Below the pieces are notes generated by a model, which saw only the letters and a list, made by a program, of their open reading frames with translations, had not been told where the DNA came from and searched no databases. Shown one piece after another: positions 8,224-17,203 of a stretch of 64,000 nt of DNA. The stretch comes from Candidatus Gastranaerophilales bacterium (lineage in GTDB: Bacteria; Cyanobacteriota; Vampirovibrionia; Gastranaerophilales; Gastranaerophilaceae), in contig CALUXW010000001.1 in NCBI GenBank assembly GCA_944324865.1, positions 227,488 to 291,487 on the forward strand, given 5' to 3'. Made by a program: the position numbers and the translations under genes. Positions within the stretch are counted from its first letter, which is position 1. Each line of letters begins with the position of its first letter.

Positions 8224-9125
8224 TTCTGTTGTTCTTCCTTATCTTCAGCATCCTCATTTGTCTTGTCATTAATATGCTCACTTGCCTCTTCAAGCTTAAT
8301 GTATTTTGCATCCTCCCACCTTAAATCTACATATTTAATCTTTTGCTTAAACTTTGCTACCTCGGGCAAGATAGTAGCCACCCATTTTGCTCTTTTTAAA
8401 GCAGTATCGTTAATTTCACCAAACCTGATCAATACTTTTTCAAGCTTAATGTAGACATCCGATGGATTTCTTAAGTCTATATATTCAACTTTTTGACCAC
8501 CATAAGTTTCAATAGACTTTGTAAGCATTAAAATTTCGTCAACTCTTTGCTTGTTCCATTTTTCATAATCATCCCCCCTGACACCATATGTAATAATTTT
8601 GTATGTTTTAAATTTTGGACTTATAGGCATGTATTCTCTATCGATAAATACTCCATCAGTAGTAATAGCATAGATAGGCTCAGCGTCCAGGGCAGGAGTA
8701 ATTAAAAAAACAGGTAACCTTTCTTCGATTATTATATTAAGTCTGGCAGGATTCCAAAGTCTTCTTATATAAACTTTTTTTATAGGTTGAAGTTTTAAAA
8801 GATTATTTTCTATTTCGCTCGTATCAAGTCTGAAAATCTGAACATATGGAAGTGGCACTTGTCTAACCAGGTCAATAATTTTATATTTAGGAGTAATTGC
8901 ATTACCTTCAATTTTTATTACTCTCGGATCTGCAATAGCAAGCAAGTCAGAATTAATATACCAACCCGGAAGTTTTATGACTTTTATTGCAAAAAGTATA
9001 ATTAAAACTATTAAAGAAAAACGCAGAAGCAAACGGAAATTTCTTATTGCACTCCTTCTGGATGCAATAAGTCTGCGCATTTTATTAGCTTTTAGTCTTC
9101 TCCTGTAATATTCTTGTCCCATCAA
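8220..9125 (-). CDS. ftsQ: Cell division protein FtsQ (POTRA domain)
   Basis: Bitopic membrane protein that links the early and late parts of the divisome. Residues 1-30 are a basic cytoplasmic tail rich in Arg, about 31-50 form one transmembrane helix, then a POTRA domain follows (IKIEGNAITPKYKIIDLV) and an FtsQ/DivIB beta domain (DGVFIDREYMP, YIDLRNPSDVYIKLEK). The C-terminus ends in an acidic Glu/Asp tail. It directly follows ddl with a 4-nt overlap, in the conserved murC-murB-ddl-ftsQ order of the division and wall cluster. ftsA and ftsZ are not downstream; a convergent HEAT-like gene follows instead. Confidence 0.93.
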   Translation of the reverse strand: MMGQEYYRRRLKANKMRRLIASRRSAIRNFRLLLRFSLIVLIILFAIKVIKLPGWYINSDLLAIADPRVIKIEGNAITPKYKIIDLVRQVPLPYVQIFRLDTSEIENNLLKLQPIKKVYIRRLWNPARLNIIIEERLPVFLITPALDAEPIYAITTDGVFIDREYMPISPKFKTYKIITYGVRGDDYEKWNKQRVDEILMLTKSIETYGGQKVEYIDLRNPSDVYIKLEKVLIRFGEINDTALKRAKWVATILPEVAKFKQKIKYVDLRWEDAKYIKLEEASEHINDKTNEDAEDKEEQQN

Positions 9126-10075
9126 AACTCCGAGGTTTTCAATATTAACTCAACAAGATTATTATAGTCAATACCCATATAAGCAGCTTGTGCAGGTAAA
9201 TCACTAAGATCTGTCATGCCTGGATTTGTATTAATTTCAAGCACATATGGTGTATTATTATAAACAAGAAAATCAACACGAGCAAGACCGCTGCACTCAC
9301 AAGCCTCGAAAGCACGTATTGCAATATTTTGTATTGTTTTTGTCATGTTATTATCAAAGTCTGCCGGCAAAATAAATTTGGTTAAACCCTTTGTATACTT
9401 AGCATCATAATCATACCACTGTGTTTTGGTTTCAAATCCCAAAACAGGTGTAGCAAATGTTTCGATTTTATTATCAGTTTTTCTTTGCAAAACCCCAACA
9501 GTAGCACTTTTTCCTTGATAATATTCTTCAATTAAAATCTTTCTATCTGACTTTTGTGCAATTTTGAATGCTTCAACAAGCTCAGTAAAATTTTCCACAC
9601 GATTCATACCAATACTGGAGCCTTCCTTAACCGGTTTAACCATTAAGGGGTAATTAAGACCGGAAACAGCTTGCTCTAATTCTGAAATATCATAAACACA
9701 CACAGAAGAAATGAGAGGAATAGCATTGGAAGCTAAAATATTTTTTGTTGTCTCTTTATCCATACAGATTGCACTGGACTTAACTTTACAGCCTGTGTAT
9801 TTTAAACCCATAATCTCTAAAAGACCTTGAATACAGCCATCTTCACCATATCTACCATGCAAAACATTAAAAGCATATTCAAACTCACCATCGTTTAAAA
9901 TTTTAGCAATGTTTTTGTCAACATCAACAAGTTTTGCATTTTGGTAACCCAACTGCAAAAGCGCATTAAGGACATTTTTACCACTCCTTAAAGATACATC
10001 TCTTTCTGCGGACAATCCACCGCATAAAACAGCTATTTTTGAAGATTTATTTAATCTTTTTTCAATATTTTCCAT
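9122..10075 (-). CDS. ddl: D-alanine--D-alanine ligase
   Basis: Joins two D-Ala using ATP to supply the terminal dipeptide of the peptidoglycan stem; a cytosolic ATP-grasp enzyme. The 317-residue chain shows the N-terminal CGGLSAERDVSLRSG substrate loop, HGRYGEDGCIQGLLE, the ATP-grasp strands (YPLMVKPVKEGSSIGM, IEEYYQGKSATVGVL) and the C-terminal VLEINTNPGMT metal site. It overlaps the end of murB by 25 nt and ftsQ by 4 nt, which implies translational coupling. Confidence 0.97.
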   Translation of the reverse strand: MENIEKRLNKSSKIAVLCGGLSAERDVSLRSGKNVLNALLQLGYQNAKLVDVDKNIAKILNDGEFEYAFNVLHGRYGEDGCIQGLLEIMGLKYTGCKVKSSAICMDKETTKNILASNAIPLISSVCVYDISELEQAVSGLNYPLMVKPVKEGSSIGMNRVENFTELVEAFKIAQKSDRKILIEEYYQGKSATVGVLQRKTDNKIETFATPVLGFETKTQWYDYDAKYTKGLTKFILPADFDNNMTKTIQNIAIRAFEACECSGLARVDFLVYNNTPYVLEINTNPGMTDLSDLPAQAAYMGIDYNNLVELILKTSEF

Positions 10076-10998
10076 ATTTTTTCCTCTGGCTCACTTAATC
10101 GACCTGCCTGAACTATTTCGCACTCTAATTCAATATTGAATTTCTTCTTTACACTATCATACATTTTAAAGATAACATTTGTATAGTCACTCGATGTACA
10201 ATTGTCATAATTTATAACAAAATTACCATGTTTTTCCCAAACACCCGCACCCAAAATTCTAAATCCCTTTAATCCGCACTTATCTATAAGTTTTCCTGCA
10301 CTTATTTTTTGACCATCGGGTAAAATTGGATTTTTAAAAACACTGCCTAAATTAGGTAAAGAAAGACTGGGTTGCACATTTATGCGAAACTGTGTATTAT
10401 CATCCATCATTTTTTTTATTAAATTTTTATCCTTTTTTTCCAATTTAAATTTTGCGCTAAGTACAACAAATCTACCAGGTTGAGTTTTTACGATAGAATT
10501 TCTGTATGAAAACAAGAGTTCGTCTTTTGAAAAAACTTTAATTTTTTTATCATTTTTATCATACATTCGCACACTTATAAGACAATCGGAAATACTCTGC
10601 CCATGGGCACCTGCATTCATTGCAACAGCACCGCCCATACTTGCAGGAATGCCTATTAAAAACTCAAAACCACTAAGGGAAAATCTGCAAGCCTCAACAG
10701 ATAACTTTTGCACAGATGCACCCGCCTGTACTTCAACAGTATCATGCCTAAAGGAAATATCGGACATTTTTCTTGTAATAATAACAGGTTTTTCAATACC
10801 AAACGTGGAAAAAAGTGTGTTTGAGCCCCAACCAAGCACATGTACATCATCATAAAGCTCGAAAATATCTAATATATCTTGCTCGCCTTTGACAAAATAT
10901 ACAATATCAGCAACTGAGGAAATTTTTAGCGTATTAAAATTTTTTAACTGAAAATTATTATAAAATTCAATATTATTTTTTGAGCAAATACACTCCAT
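10051..10998 (-). CDS. murB: UDP-N-acetylenolpyruvoylglucosamine reductase
   Basis: FAD/NADPH enzyme that reduces UDP-GlcNAc-enolpyruvate to UDP-MurNAc. I choose the ATG at 10998 (MECICSKNN), 6 nt after a GAGG ribosome site. An in-frame ATG at 11085 would add 29 unrelated residues that lie entirely over murC. The 315-residue product has NFNTLKISSVADIV, the FAD-binding HVLGWGSNTLF, GIPASMGGAVAMNAGAHGQSI and YRNSIVKTQPGRFVV, plus the catalytic Ser in NLGSVFKNP. Overlaps with murC (26 nt) and ddl (25 nt) indicate one compact operon. Confidence 0.96.
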   Translation of the reverse strand: MECICSKNNIEFYNNFQLKNFNTLKISSVADIVYFVKGEQDILDIFELYDDVHVLGWGSNTLFSTFGIEKPVIITRKMSDISFRHDTVEVQAGASVQKLSVEACRFSLSGFEFLIGIPASMGGAVAMNAGAHGQSISDCLISVRMYDKNDKKIKVFSKDELLFSYRNSIVKTQPGRFVVLSAKFKLEKKDKNLIKKMMDDNTQFRINVQPSLSLPNLGSVFKNPILPDGQKISAGKLIDKCGLKGFRILGAGVWEKHGNFVINYDNCTSSDYTNVIFKMYDSVKKKFNIELECEIVQAGRLSEPEEKIWKILKKD

Positions 10999-12361
10999 GC
11001 AAAACCTCGCCCATTTTTGTAATATCACCTGCACCCAAAGTAAAGACAATATCCTTACTTTTAAGTTTGTTTGATATTTTTTCACCCGCTTGTTCTATTG
11101 TCCCACCAAAATATTCCGCTCTTTGTCCGAGTTCGTCTGCTAAATCTTTTGGAGTTTTGCCACTGATGTATTTTTCACCAGCACTATAAACGTCTAAAAC
11201 AGCAACATAGTCCGCCAATTTTAAAACATTTAAAAAATCACTATAGAATGCATTAAATCTTGAAAATCTATGTGGTTGAAAAATTGCAACAATACGTCCT
11301 TCTTTATAATTTTTAACCGCACTCAAGGTTGCCTCTATCTCTCTTGGGTGATGGGCATAATCATCAATCACAGTAATTGAGTTAAATTCTGCGCTTTTTT
11401 GAAAACGTCTTCCCATTCCTGTAAAATTTTTAAAATATGATGCAAATGAATTAAATTCGAGTCCTGCTTCAAGCAACATTGAGACAACACCAAGAGCATT
11501 TGAAACATTATGTAATCCGGGAATTGAAAGTTCTATCTTTCCTAAAAATTTAGAATTTACATAAACATCAAAAGCAGAAGAAAGTACATCTAATGCAATA
11601 TTTTTCGCATAGTATTTAGCATTAGAATTATTAAGCGAGTAACCGACAAAATTTTTAAAATCTTTATTGTGGCTTACAAGGGAAATATTACCGGCATTGT
11701 CAAGGTTAATAACAACTTTAGAGTTAGAATCAAGAGATTGTATTAATACAGAAAAAGTGTTTAATATATCAGCTAGACCATTTTTATAAAAATCCAGGTG
11801 ATCAGCCTCCAAATTATTTATTAGCAATAGCTTAGGCATATACTTTACGATAGTGCCGTCACTTTCGTCTAATTCTGCAACGAAATATTTTGTATTTTTG
11901 TCTTCACAATCACCATTTGTATTTAATTCAGGAATAATTCCACCAACTGCATATGCGGGTTTTGCACCAGATTTAGATAACAAATAAGCACAAAGTCCGC
12001 TTGTTGTAGTTTTTCCATGAGTACCGGAAAATCCCATAAAACAAGGGTAATTCTCTGAAATAGTTTTCAATAAATCAGAACGGTGTATAACTTTAAGAGA
12101 ACGTCTTTTTGCCTCAATCATCTCCGGATTATCGTCCTTTATTGCACTTGAAACAACAATCACCGGATTTGCCAATATATTATTTTTGCTGTGACCGATA
12201 AATATCTTTGCTCCAGCATTTTCCATTTTTTTAACATACTTATTTTTTGCAATGTCTGAACCGCTAACTTTTTTCCCTTCTTTTAGAAGAATATTTGCAA
12301 GTGCGCTTTGTCCAATACCACCAATCGCTATAAAATGATAGTCAGGTGAAAAGCTTGTCAT
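10973..12361 (-). CDS. murC: UDP-N-acetylmuramate--L-alanine ligase
   Basis: Adds L-Ala to UDP-MurNAc, the first amino acid of the peptidoglycan stem peptide. The 462-residue protein has the Mur ligase order. An N-terminal Rossmann part (FIAIGGIGQSALANILL) comes first. The ATP loop GTHGKTT follows at 113-119. The central domain has the NLEADHLDFY motif and the C-terminal domain has DDYAHHPREIEATL. It shares one base with the upstream glycosyltransferase gene and overlaps murB by 26 nt. Confidence 0.98.
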   Translation of the reverse strand: MTSFSPDYHFIAIGGIGQSALANILLKEGKKVSGSDIAKNKYVKKMENAGAKIFIGHSKNNILANPVIVVSSAIKDDNPEMIEAKRRSLKVIHRSDLLKTISENYPCFMGFSGTHGKTTTSGLCAYLLSKSGAKPAYAVGGIIPELNTNGDCEDKNTKYFVAELDESDGTIVKYMPKLLLINNLEADHLDFYKNGLADILNTFSVLIQSLDSNSKVVINLDNAGNISLVSHNKDFKNFVGYSLNNSNAKYYAKNIALDVLSSAFDVYVNSKFLGKIELSIPGLHNVSNALGVVSMLLEAGLEFNSFASYFKNFTGMGRRFQKSAEFNSITVIDDYAHHPREIEATLSAVKNYKEGRIVAIFQPHRFSRFNAFYSDFLNVLKLADYVAVLDVYSAGEKYISGKTPKDLADELGQRAEYFGGTIEQAGEKISNKLKSKDIVFTLGAGDITKMGEVLHGVYLLKK

Positions 12362-13728
12362 TACTTATTCCCCCTGCAACACTCACTTACAACGCCATGT
12401 TGAGTTTTGCCCCAATCCATCGTTTTCTTAGTAAATATTATTTTAAAAATAATAAACATTGCAATAGGAAACCAAATTAAAACAATATAAACTGCAGTAA
12501 TTACAGCCTGCCAAACTGCACGAAGAAACCCGTAGTGAGAGTATTTAATGAGCGAATATATTAATCCGCACGCAAAAAATACTGCGGTACAAAAAAGCAA
12601 TATAATAGATGTTAAAATACTGTCTTCGTAACCTCTTACAAACTTAAAAGCTTGGATAAAAAGTTCCGCAACAAGCCAAAATGGCAAAAGAAACTCTGAT
12701 ATATAAGCAATCAAATCAAAACCAACCCTTAATGACATGTCCTTGGAGAAAAAAACATCTTTTGCAAACTCCAAATATCTTCTTATACTACCTTCAACCC
12801 AACGCCTGCGTTGCCTTATTAGTGCATTAAAACAAATAACACCTTCTTCATAAACAATTGCATCTTGGCAAAAACGAATATCCCAACCTTTAATATGTAA
12901 TCTGGTTGACATGTCTAAATCATCAGTAATTGTATTATTATTCCAGCCACCAATATCTTCAATCGCTTTTCTTTTAATTATTTCTCCGTTTCCACGTAGT
13001 TCTACTGCACCTTTAACGGCATCACGACCTATTTGAAGATAAGAATCAAAAACATACTCATTATATTGACAAGTTGTAAGGAAATTCTGTTTTGCATTAA
13101 TTATTACTTTTCTTGCCTGAACAGCTCCGACGGTATCAGGTGCAAGCTTTGGCAATAATAAATTAATAAACTCCGGTTCAACTTTTGCATCAGCATCAAA
13201 AACAAGAATGGCATCACCTTTTGCAATTTTCATTGCATCATTTAGTACTGCAGATTTTCCAGGGAATGCATCTTTGTTTCTTACTAATGTTTTAATATTT
13301 TTATTATCCTTGGCGATATTTTGGATAATTTCAGCTGTGTTATCTGTAGAACGATCATCTATTAAAATAAGTTCATAATCACTGTAATTAATATTTAAAA
13401 TATTGTTTACGGTATCATAAATTACCTCATGTTCATTGTGACAAGGAATCATGATAGAAATAAATGGTTTATAATCACAATTTATCTTGAGAGGATTTTT
13501 TTTCAATTTTCTACGCTGATGTTTAATTGAAAGATACATATATAACATATAAAGCGTCATAAAGCATATCAAAAACACAACGGCATATGAGGTTTTAAAA
13601 TAATTTTGAAATATAACCAAAAAAGCCAGAAGGCAAGATATTATAAGTAATAATGTTATCCTATCTTTCATAATTCCGACAAGTAATTTCCTCATAGTAA
13701 TTGTATCAAAAAATAAATAATGGTACAA
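12361..13728 (-). CDS. Processive family-2 glycosyltransferase, membrane-bound
   Basis: A 455-residue inner-membrane glycosyltransferase of the IcaA/PgaC/BcsA-like type. There are N-terminal hydrophobic helices (about 20-65). Then comes the GT-A domain with PCHNEHEVI, LILIDDRSTDNTAEI, the DADAKVEP metal site, the TDDLDMSTRLH acceptor Asp and the RQRRRWVEG motif of processive enzymes. Four or so further transmembrane helices follow. It probably makes and extrudes a beta-linked polysaccharide, perhaps a poly-N-acetylglucosamine; the sugar cannot be told from sequence. It leads the run into murC. The first of three possible Met starts is given; an internal start at residue 20 (MKDRITLL) is equally plausible, as none has a strong ribosome site. 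Confidence 0.88.
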   Translation of the reverse strand: MYHYLFFDTITMRKLLVGIMKDRITLLLIISCLLAFLVIFQNYFKTSYAVVFLICFMTLYMLYMYLSIKHQRRKLKKNPLKINCDYKPFISIMIPCHNEHEVIYDTVNNILNINYSDYELILIDDRSTDNTAEIIQNIAKDNKNIKTLVRNKDAFPGKSAVLNDAMKIAKGDAILVFDADAKVEPEFINLLLPKLAPDTVGAVQARKVIINAKQNFLTTCQYNEYVFDSYLQIGRDAVKGAVELRGNGEIIKRKAIEDIGGWNNNTITDDLDMSTRLHIKGWDIRFCQDAIVYEEGVICFNALIRQRRRWVEGSIRRYLEFAKDVFFSKDMSLRVGFDLIAYISEFLLPFWLVAELFIQAFKFVRGYEDSILTSIILLFCTAVFFACGLIYSLIKYSHYGFLRAVWQAVITAVYIVLIWFPIAMFIIFKIIFTKKTMDWGKTQHGVVSECCRGNK

Positions 13729-13826
13729 AATTTAAAAAATATTTACAATCATAATACAAATACAGGATAAAAACTTGCATAATCAGGTTTAAAATATATA
13801 TGTAAGGTAAGTTTAGAGGTGTTGAT

Positions 13827-14045
13827 ATGAATAATTCCGAAATTTATATCCCCCAAACAAATGGCGAAGTATCAGAGTCACTTACACAAAATTGGACTAC
13901 GCAGGCATGTGAGTGTTATTCAATTAATTGCAATTGTAAAAAATGCTCATTGGAAATCTCGAAATACTCATTTGTATGTCAGATGCCAAAAATTGTAGAA
14001 ATATTATTAAAAACCCGTGGCAAACCCCAACAAAATGCATTTTAG
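13827..14045 (+). CDS. Small cysteine-rich protein of unknown function
   Basis: A 72-residue protein with six Cys between residues 28 and 51: ACECYSINCNCKKCSLE then SFVCQMPKIVEILLKTRGKP. The CxC...CxCxxC spacing suggests a metal or disulfide knot, perhaps one zinc site. There is no signal peptide, so metal binding in the cytosol is more likely than disulfides. A good AGAGGTG ribosome site lies 6 nt before the ATG, which supports a real gene. It is a single gene flanked by a divergent glycosyltransferase and a convergent membrane protein whose stop abuts its own. Function unknown. Confidence 0.7.
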   Translation: MNNSEIYIPQTNGEVSESLTQNWTTQACECYSINCNCKKCSLEISKYSFVCQMPKIVEILLKTRGKPQQNAF

Positions 14046-14552
14046 TTACATTTCTTTTGTCTTATCTAAAAAAGTTTTTAAAGCCTCGTTTTTATTTTGT
14101 GGCGTATCAAGAGTAATTCTTTTTTGTTCATCTGAATTCAAATCTTCAAAAGTAACAGCAGGTGAATAAAAACGTCTGACAAACAAAAGCACAGCAAAAA
14201 TAATAACCGAACTGATTGCCACCGCCAGCATTACTTTTAAAAACATTTTCACCATTTTTGTAAGCTCACTGCGAGTATTTGGAACGACTTTTTTTGTAAG
14301 GTCTTTATTATCATTGGGCGAACTTTGCACATCGTCGATTATAATTTGTCGCTGTTCGCCCAATCCCATTTCATTATTTAATTCATCAATATTACTTTTT
14401 TCGCCAGTATCAGAAAAGTTTTCATTAGCAGTCTGAGAGCTTTCAACAGGAATATTATTTTCCTGCAAAACAGTAGTTTCCTCCTGTGCAAAGACAATTA
14501 AATTTGTAAATATAATTGAAATTACAGACACAAATACAAAGAAATTACGCAT
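14046..14552 (-). CDS. Single-pass exported membrane protein of unknown function
   Basis: A 168-residue protein. Residues 1-23 form a signal peptide or N-terminal helix ending at FAQEE. About 24-90 are polar, acidic and Asn/Gln-rich. About 100-128 form a transmembrane helix followed by the basic stretch RRFY. The remaining C-terminal 40 residues are charged and likely cytoplasmic. It overlaps the end of the RNase E/G gene by 8 nt and is probably co-transcribed with it. A membrane anchor or adaptor for the RNase is conceivable from position alone; no family is recognised. Confidence 0.7.
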   Translation of the reverse strand: MRNFFVFVSVISIIFTNLIVFAQEETTVLQENNIPVESSQTANENFSDTGEKSNIDELNNEMGLGEQRQIIIDDVQSSPNDNKDLTKKVVPNTRSELTKMVKMFLKVMLAVAISSVIIFAVLLFVRRFYSPAVTFEDLNSDEQKRITLDTPQNKNEALKTFLDKTKEM

Positions 14553-16260
14553 TTTTAGCCTTTCTTGTTCTTTTTACTGTACGTTTTTGTTTTGTTGCTT
14601 CTGGCTCATCTTGCAGTTGAATATCTGTAGACTTATCTTCCGAGTCAACTTTTTGAGCTTCTTTTTTTTGCGTTTTTTTGGTTTTTCTTGAAACTTTTTT
14701 TGCCTTTTTTTGTTCAGTATTGTTTTCATCGGCAGGCTCTTCAACGGGTGCCAAAACTTCTGGTTGCTCAGTCTTAATTTCAGGGGTACTTTCTACTTCA
14801 AAAATTTTACCAATTGCAGTTTCAATAATTACATCAGCTGGTATTTGTTCCTGTGTTTCTTGCAATACCACATCTGCTTGCTGCATATTTTCATTTTGTT
14901 TATTAAAATCTTTATTAAATTTAGACCTTTTATCTTTTTTACTGAATTTTTGCTGAGAATTTGAGGTTGGTTTAGCATCAGTATTAAAATTAGCAGCAAA
15001 TGGTCCTTTAATTTTATTCATTTTAGCACGAGCTTCTCCTTGAGAATTAGAAGATTGAAATTTCAAATCTTCTATAACAAAACCTTGTCCACCACACTTA
15101 TCACATTTTTTGGTGAATATTTCAGATAAAGATTGCCCCTGCCTGTGTCGCGTAAGCTCGACCAGTCCTAAGTCAGAAAGTTGCCCTATTTGCGGTTTTG
15201 CTTTATCTTGTTCTAAAGCAAGTTCAAAATGTTCAAGCACTGCAAGTTTATCCATTCTAGATACCATATCGATAAAGTCAACAACTACCATACCGCCAAT
15301 GTTTCTTAATTTTAATTGACGAGCAATTTCATCAGCAGCTTGCAGATTTGTTTTTAGAATTGTTTCTGCTTGAGAAGATGAACTTGTAAATTTTCCGCTG
15401 TTTACATCAACTACTGTCAGTGCTTCAGTTTGTTGAATAAATAAGTATCCGCCCAGTGGTAAATTTACTTTAGTTTGCAAAGCTGCATGTATCTCTTTAT
15501 TAACTCCAGTAGCTACAAGTAAGGGCTCAGCGCCTTTGTGCATGTTAACTTTTACATTCATATTCCAATGTTGCAAAAGCTGAGTTGTGCGATGAAGCGC
15601 AAAAGGTGTATCGACAATGATTTCCTCAACATCTTCGCTGCAAGCTTCACGAATAACTCTGTATAACAAGTCCTGATCTCGATACAAAAGACAAGGCGGA
15701 TTTGCAGTATCGGCAGCAGTAACAATTGAATTCCACTTCTCGAGCAATATTTCAATATCTTCTTGAATTTCAGATTCAGATTGTCCTTCTGCTTCAGTCC
15801 TAACAATAACACCAACCCCGACAGGCTTTAATAAGCTTACTATTGACTTTAATCTTGCACGTTCTTTATTTGAAACAATTTTTCTTGAAACATTTATACC
15901 AGTTTCATCCGGCAAAAGCACCAGAAATCGGCCCGGAAGGCTAAGAGAAGTTGTAACTCTTGGACCCTTATGACCTGTCGGCTCCTTTTCAACTTGTACA
16001 ATTAATTTTTGATTTGGCTTCACCTTATCCTTAAGAGGTCCTTTACCTGCTATGTCATTTGCATGAATAAATGCCATTTTATCACTCATACCAACATCTA
16101 AAAAGGCAGCCTCAATACTTGGCAAAACATTGTCTACTCTTGCTAAATAGACATCACCCATAAGCACATCACCTCTTGAAACAAAAAACTCATTCACTTT
16201 ACTGTTTTCAATTACAGCTGCAATGTTGTCCTTTTCGGAAATTACAATTTTTTTTGACAT
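14545..16260 (-). CDS. rng: Ribonuclease E/G family endoribonuclease
   Basis: Single-strand endoribonuclease for rRNA maturation and mRNA decay. The start at 16260 (MSKKIVISE) follows AAGGA with good spacing; an in-frame Met 10 codons upstream lacks one. The 571-residue chain has an S1-type RNA-binding domain (about 35-120, GDVYLARVDNVLPSIEAAFLD). The DNase I-like catalytic core has the two metal-binding Asp strands (TVVDVNSGKFT and GGMVVVDFIDM), and the CDKCGGQG zinc link follows. From about residue 400 to the end is a basic/acidic low-complexity tail rich in Lys and Glu. That tail is longer than in RNase G and may recruit degradosome partners as in RNase E. The DUF2344 gene upstream is a conserved neighbour. 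Confidence 0.94.
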   Translation of the reverse strand: MSKKIVISEKDNIAAVIENSKVNEFFVSRGDVLMGDVYLARVDNVLPSIEAAFLDVGMSDKMAFIHANDIAGKGPLKDKVKPNQKLIVQVEKEPTGHKGPRVTTSLSLPGRFLVLLPDETGINVSRKIVSNKERARLKSIVSLLKPVGVGVIVRTEAEGQSESEIQEDIEILLEKWNSIVTAADTANPPCLLYRDQDLLYRVIREACSEDVEEIIVDTPFALHRTTQLLQHWNMNVKVNMHKGAEPLLVATGVNKEIHAALQTKVNLPLGGYLFIQQTEALTVVDVNSGKFTSSSSQAETILKTNLQAADEIARQLKLRNIGGMVVVDFIDMVSRMDKLAVLEHFELALEQDKAKPQIGQLSDLGLVELTRHRQGQSLSEIFTKKCDKCGGQGFVIEDLKFQSSNSQGEARAKMNKIKGPFAANFNTDAKPTSNSQQKFSKKDKRSKFNKDFNKQNENMQQADVVLQETQEQIPADVIIETAIGKIFEVESTPEIKTEQPEVLAPVEEPADENNTEQKKAKKVSRKTKKTQKKEAQKVDSEDKSTDIQLQDEPEATKQKRTVKRTRKAKNA

Positions 16261-16279
16261 AAATTTATCCTTATAAATC

Positions 16280-16963
16280 TTATATAACATTTAGGTCTTT
16301 ATCGAAAAAACAAAGCCTCTTTACATTAAACAAATAATCTTGCCCATATATATGCTTCAAGAATTCATCTGCACGCAATGAGGGAGTATTCTCATCTTGA
16401 CCTGTTTTCAAAACAAAAGTCAAAACTCTGTCTTTAAACTCCAATGAATTTAAAGATTTTCGATAATTTATAACTTTACTTAAACCTTTTTTTGTTTTTC
16501 TTTCGATTAATATCTCATCGCAAGACAAACATTTTTTTGTATTATACTCTAATTCCTTAAAATTTAAAATACCCTCATTTTTGTTGAGTAATGGTATTGC
16601 CTCATATTTTGCCCACTGTAAAAGATTATCAAGAGCAGGAAGCCTTGTTGAAACATGCGAAAAATCAGTACATTCCAAGAGTTTAACATTTTTATTAGTA
16701 TTATTCTCAAAAAGCTGCTTGAAATTTTCCGGAACGGGTTCGTAAGTTTGAAAATAAACAAACTCTGACTCACTTTCAATAAAAAGAGGTAACGCGGGCG
16801 AAAAACCTGTTTTCGGAATTTTATTAAATCCTTCGCTCAATACAAGCTTTAACTGGCAACGCCTAAGTGTTTTTATAACAAGGTTTTGCCAATCAAGATG
16901 TGAAATATATTTTAACTCACCGTATTTTGTTAATTTTAATCTGTATTTAAAAATTTCTTGCAT
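16280..16963 (-). CDS. DUF2344 (TIGR03936) radical-SAM-linked protein
   Basis: A 227-residue protein of the family normally found fused to, or next to, a radical SAM protein and beside RNase E/G. The N-terminus has the diagnostic YRLKLTKYGELKYISHLDW, then TLRRCQLKLVLSEGFNKIPK and FSPALPL. A late CLSC pair (about 145-148) may bind metal. The function is not established; a role in RNA or tRNA modification has been suggested from context. No radical SAM partner is fused here or visible nearby, so this is a stand-alone form. It ends 20 nt before rng and overlaps the small upstream gene by 17 nt. Confidence 0.88.
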   Translation of the reverse strand: MQEIFKYRLKLTKYGELKYISHLDWQNLVIKTLRRCQLKLVLSEGFNKIPKTGFSPALPLFIESESEFVYFQTYEPVPENFKQLFENNTNKNVKLLECTDFSHVSTRLPALDNLLQWAKYEAIPLLNKNEGILNFKELEYNTKKCLSCDEILIERKTKKGLSKVINYRKSLNSLEFKDRVLTFVLKTGQDENTPSLRADEFLKHIYGQDYLFNVKRLCFFDKDLNVI

Positions 16964-17162
16964 TCTTTAATGCTTTAAACTTGTCTTGCACCCTGAATTT
17001 AGAAGTATTTTCAAGGACTTTTTCTAGTATATCTTCCCTGTGCGAGCGATTAAGTTCGCCAATTTTATCTAAAGTATTTTTAATTTGAAGAGCACGAGCC
17101 TCCTTAATCAGCTGATTAAAGGTGTAGTCATTTATGCAACTCCTAGAAATCGGACTCTCCAT
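16947..17162 (-). CDS. Small helical protein, hypothetical
   Basis: A 71-residue, charged, wholly helical product (LIKEARALQIKNTLDKIGEL, EDILEKVLENTSKF). It overlaps the start of the DUF2344 gene by 17 nt and is followed in the same direction by rng. No Shine-Dalgarno is seen before the ATG, only an A/T-rich stretch, so it may be leaderless or not expressed. Codon use resembles its neighbours and no better reading exists on the other strand. No family recognised. Confidence 0.45.
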   Translation of the reverse strand: MESPISRSCINDYTFNQLIKEARALQIKNTLDKIGELNRSHREDILEKVLENTSKFRVQDKFKALKNARNF

Positions 17163-17203
17163 AAAAAAACTATAACATTTTTTTATAAAAGAGACATGGG
17201 AAA

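Noticed and set aside
11001..11085. Upstream start for murB
   Set aside because: Would add 29 residues with no MurB similarity that overlap murC; ATG 10998 has a ribosome site and fits family length.
14678..14964. Plus-strand frames opposite the RNase E/G tail
   Set aside because: They arise from the Lys/Glu repeats of the RNase tail read in antisense and have Ser/Thr/Phe-rich low complexity.
16280..16963. Truncated radical SAM protein
   Set aside because: The DUF2344 domain is complete at both ends; stand-alone forms exist, so it is not a fragment.
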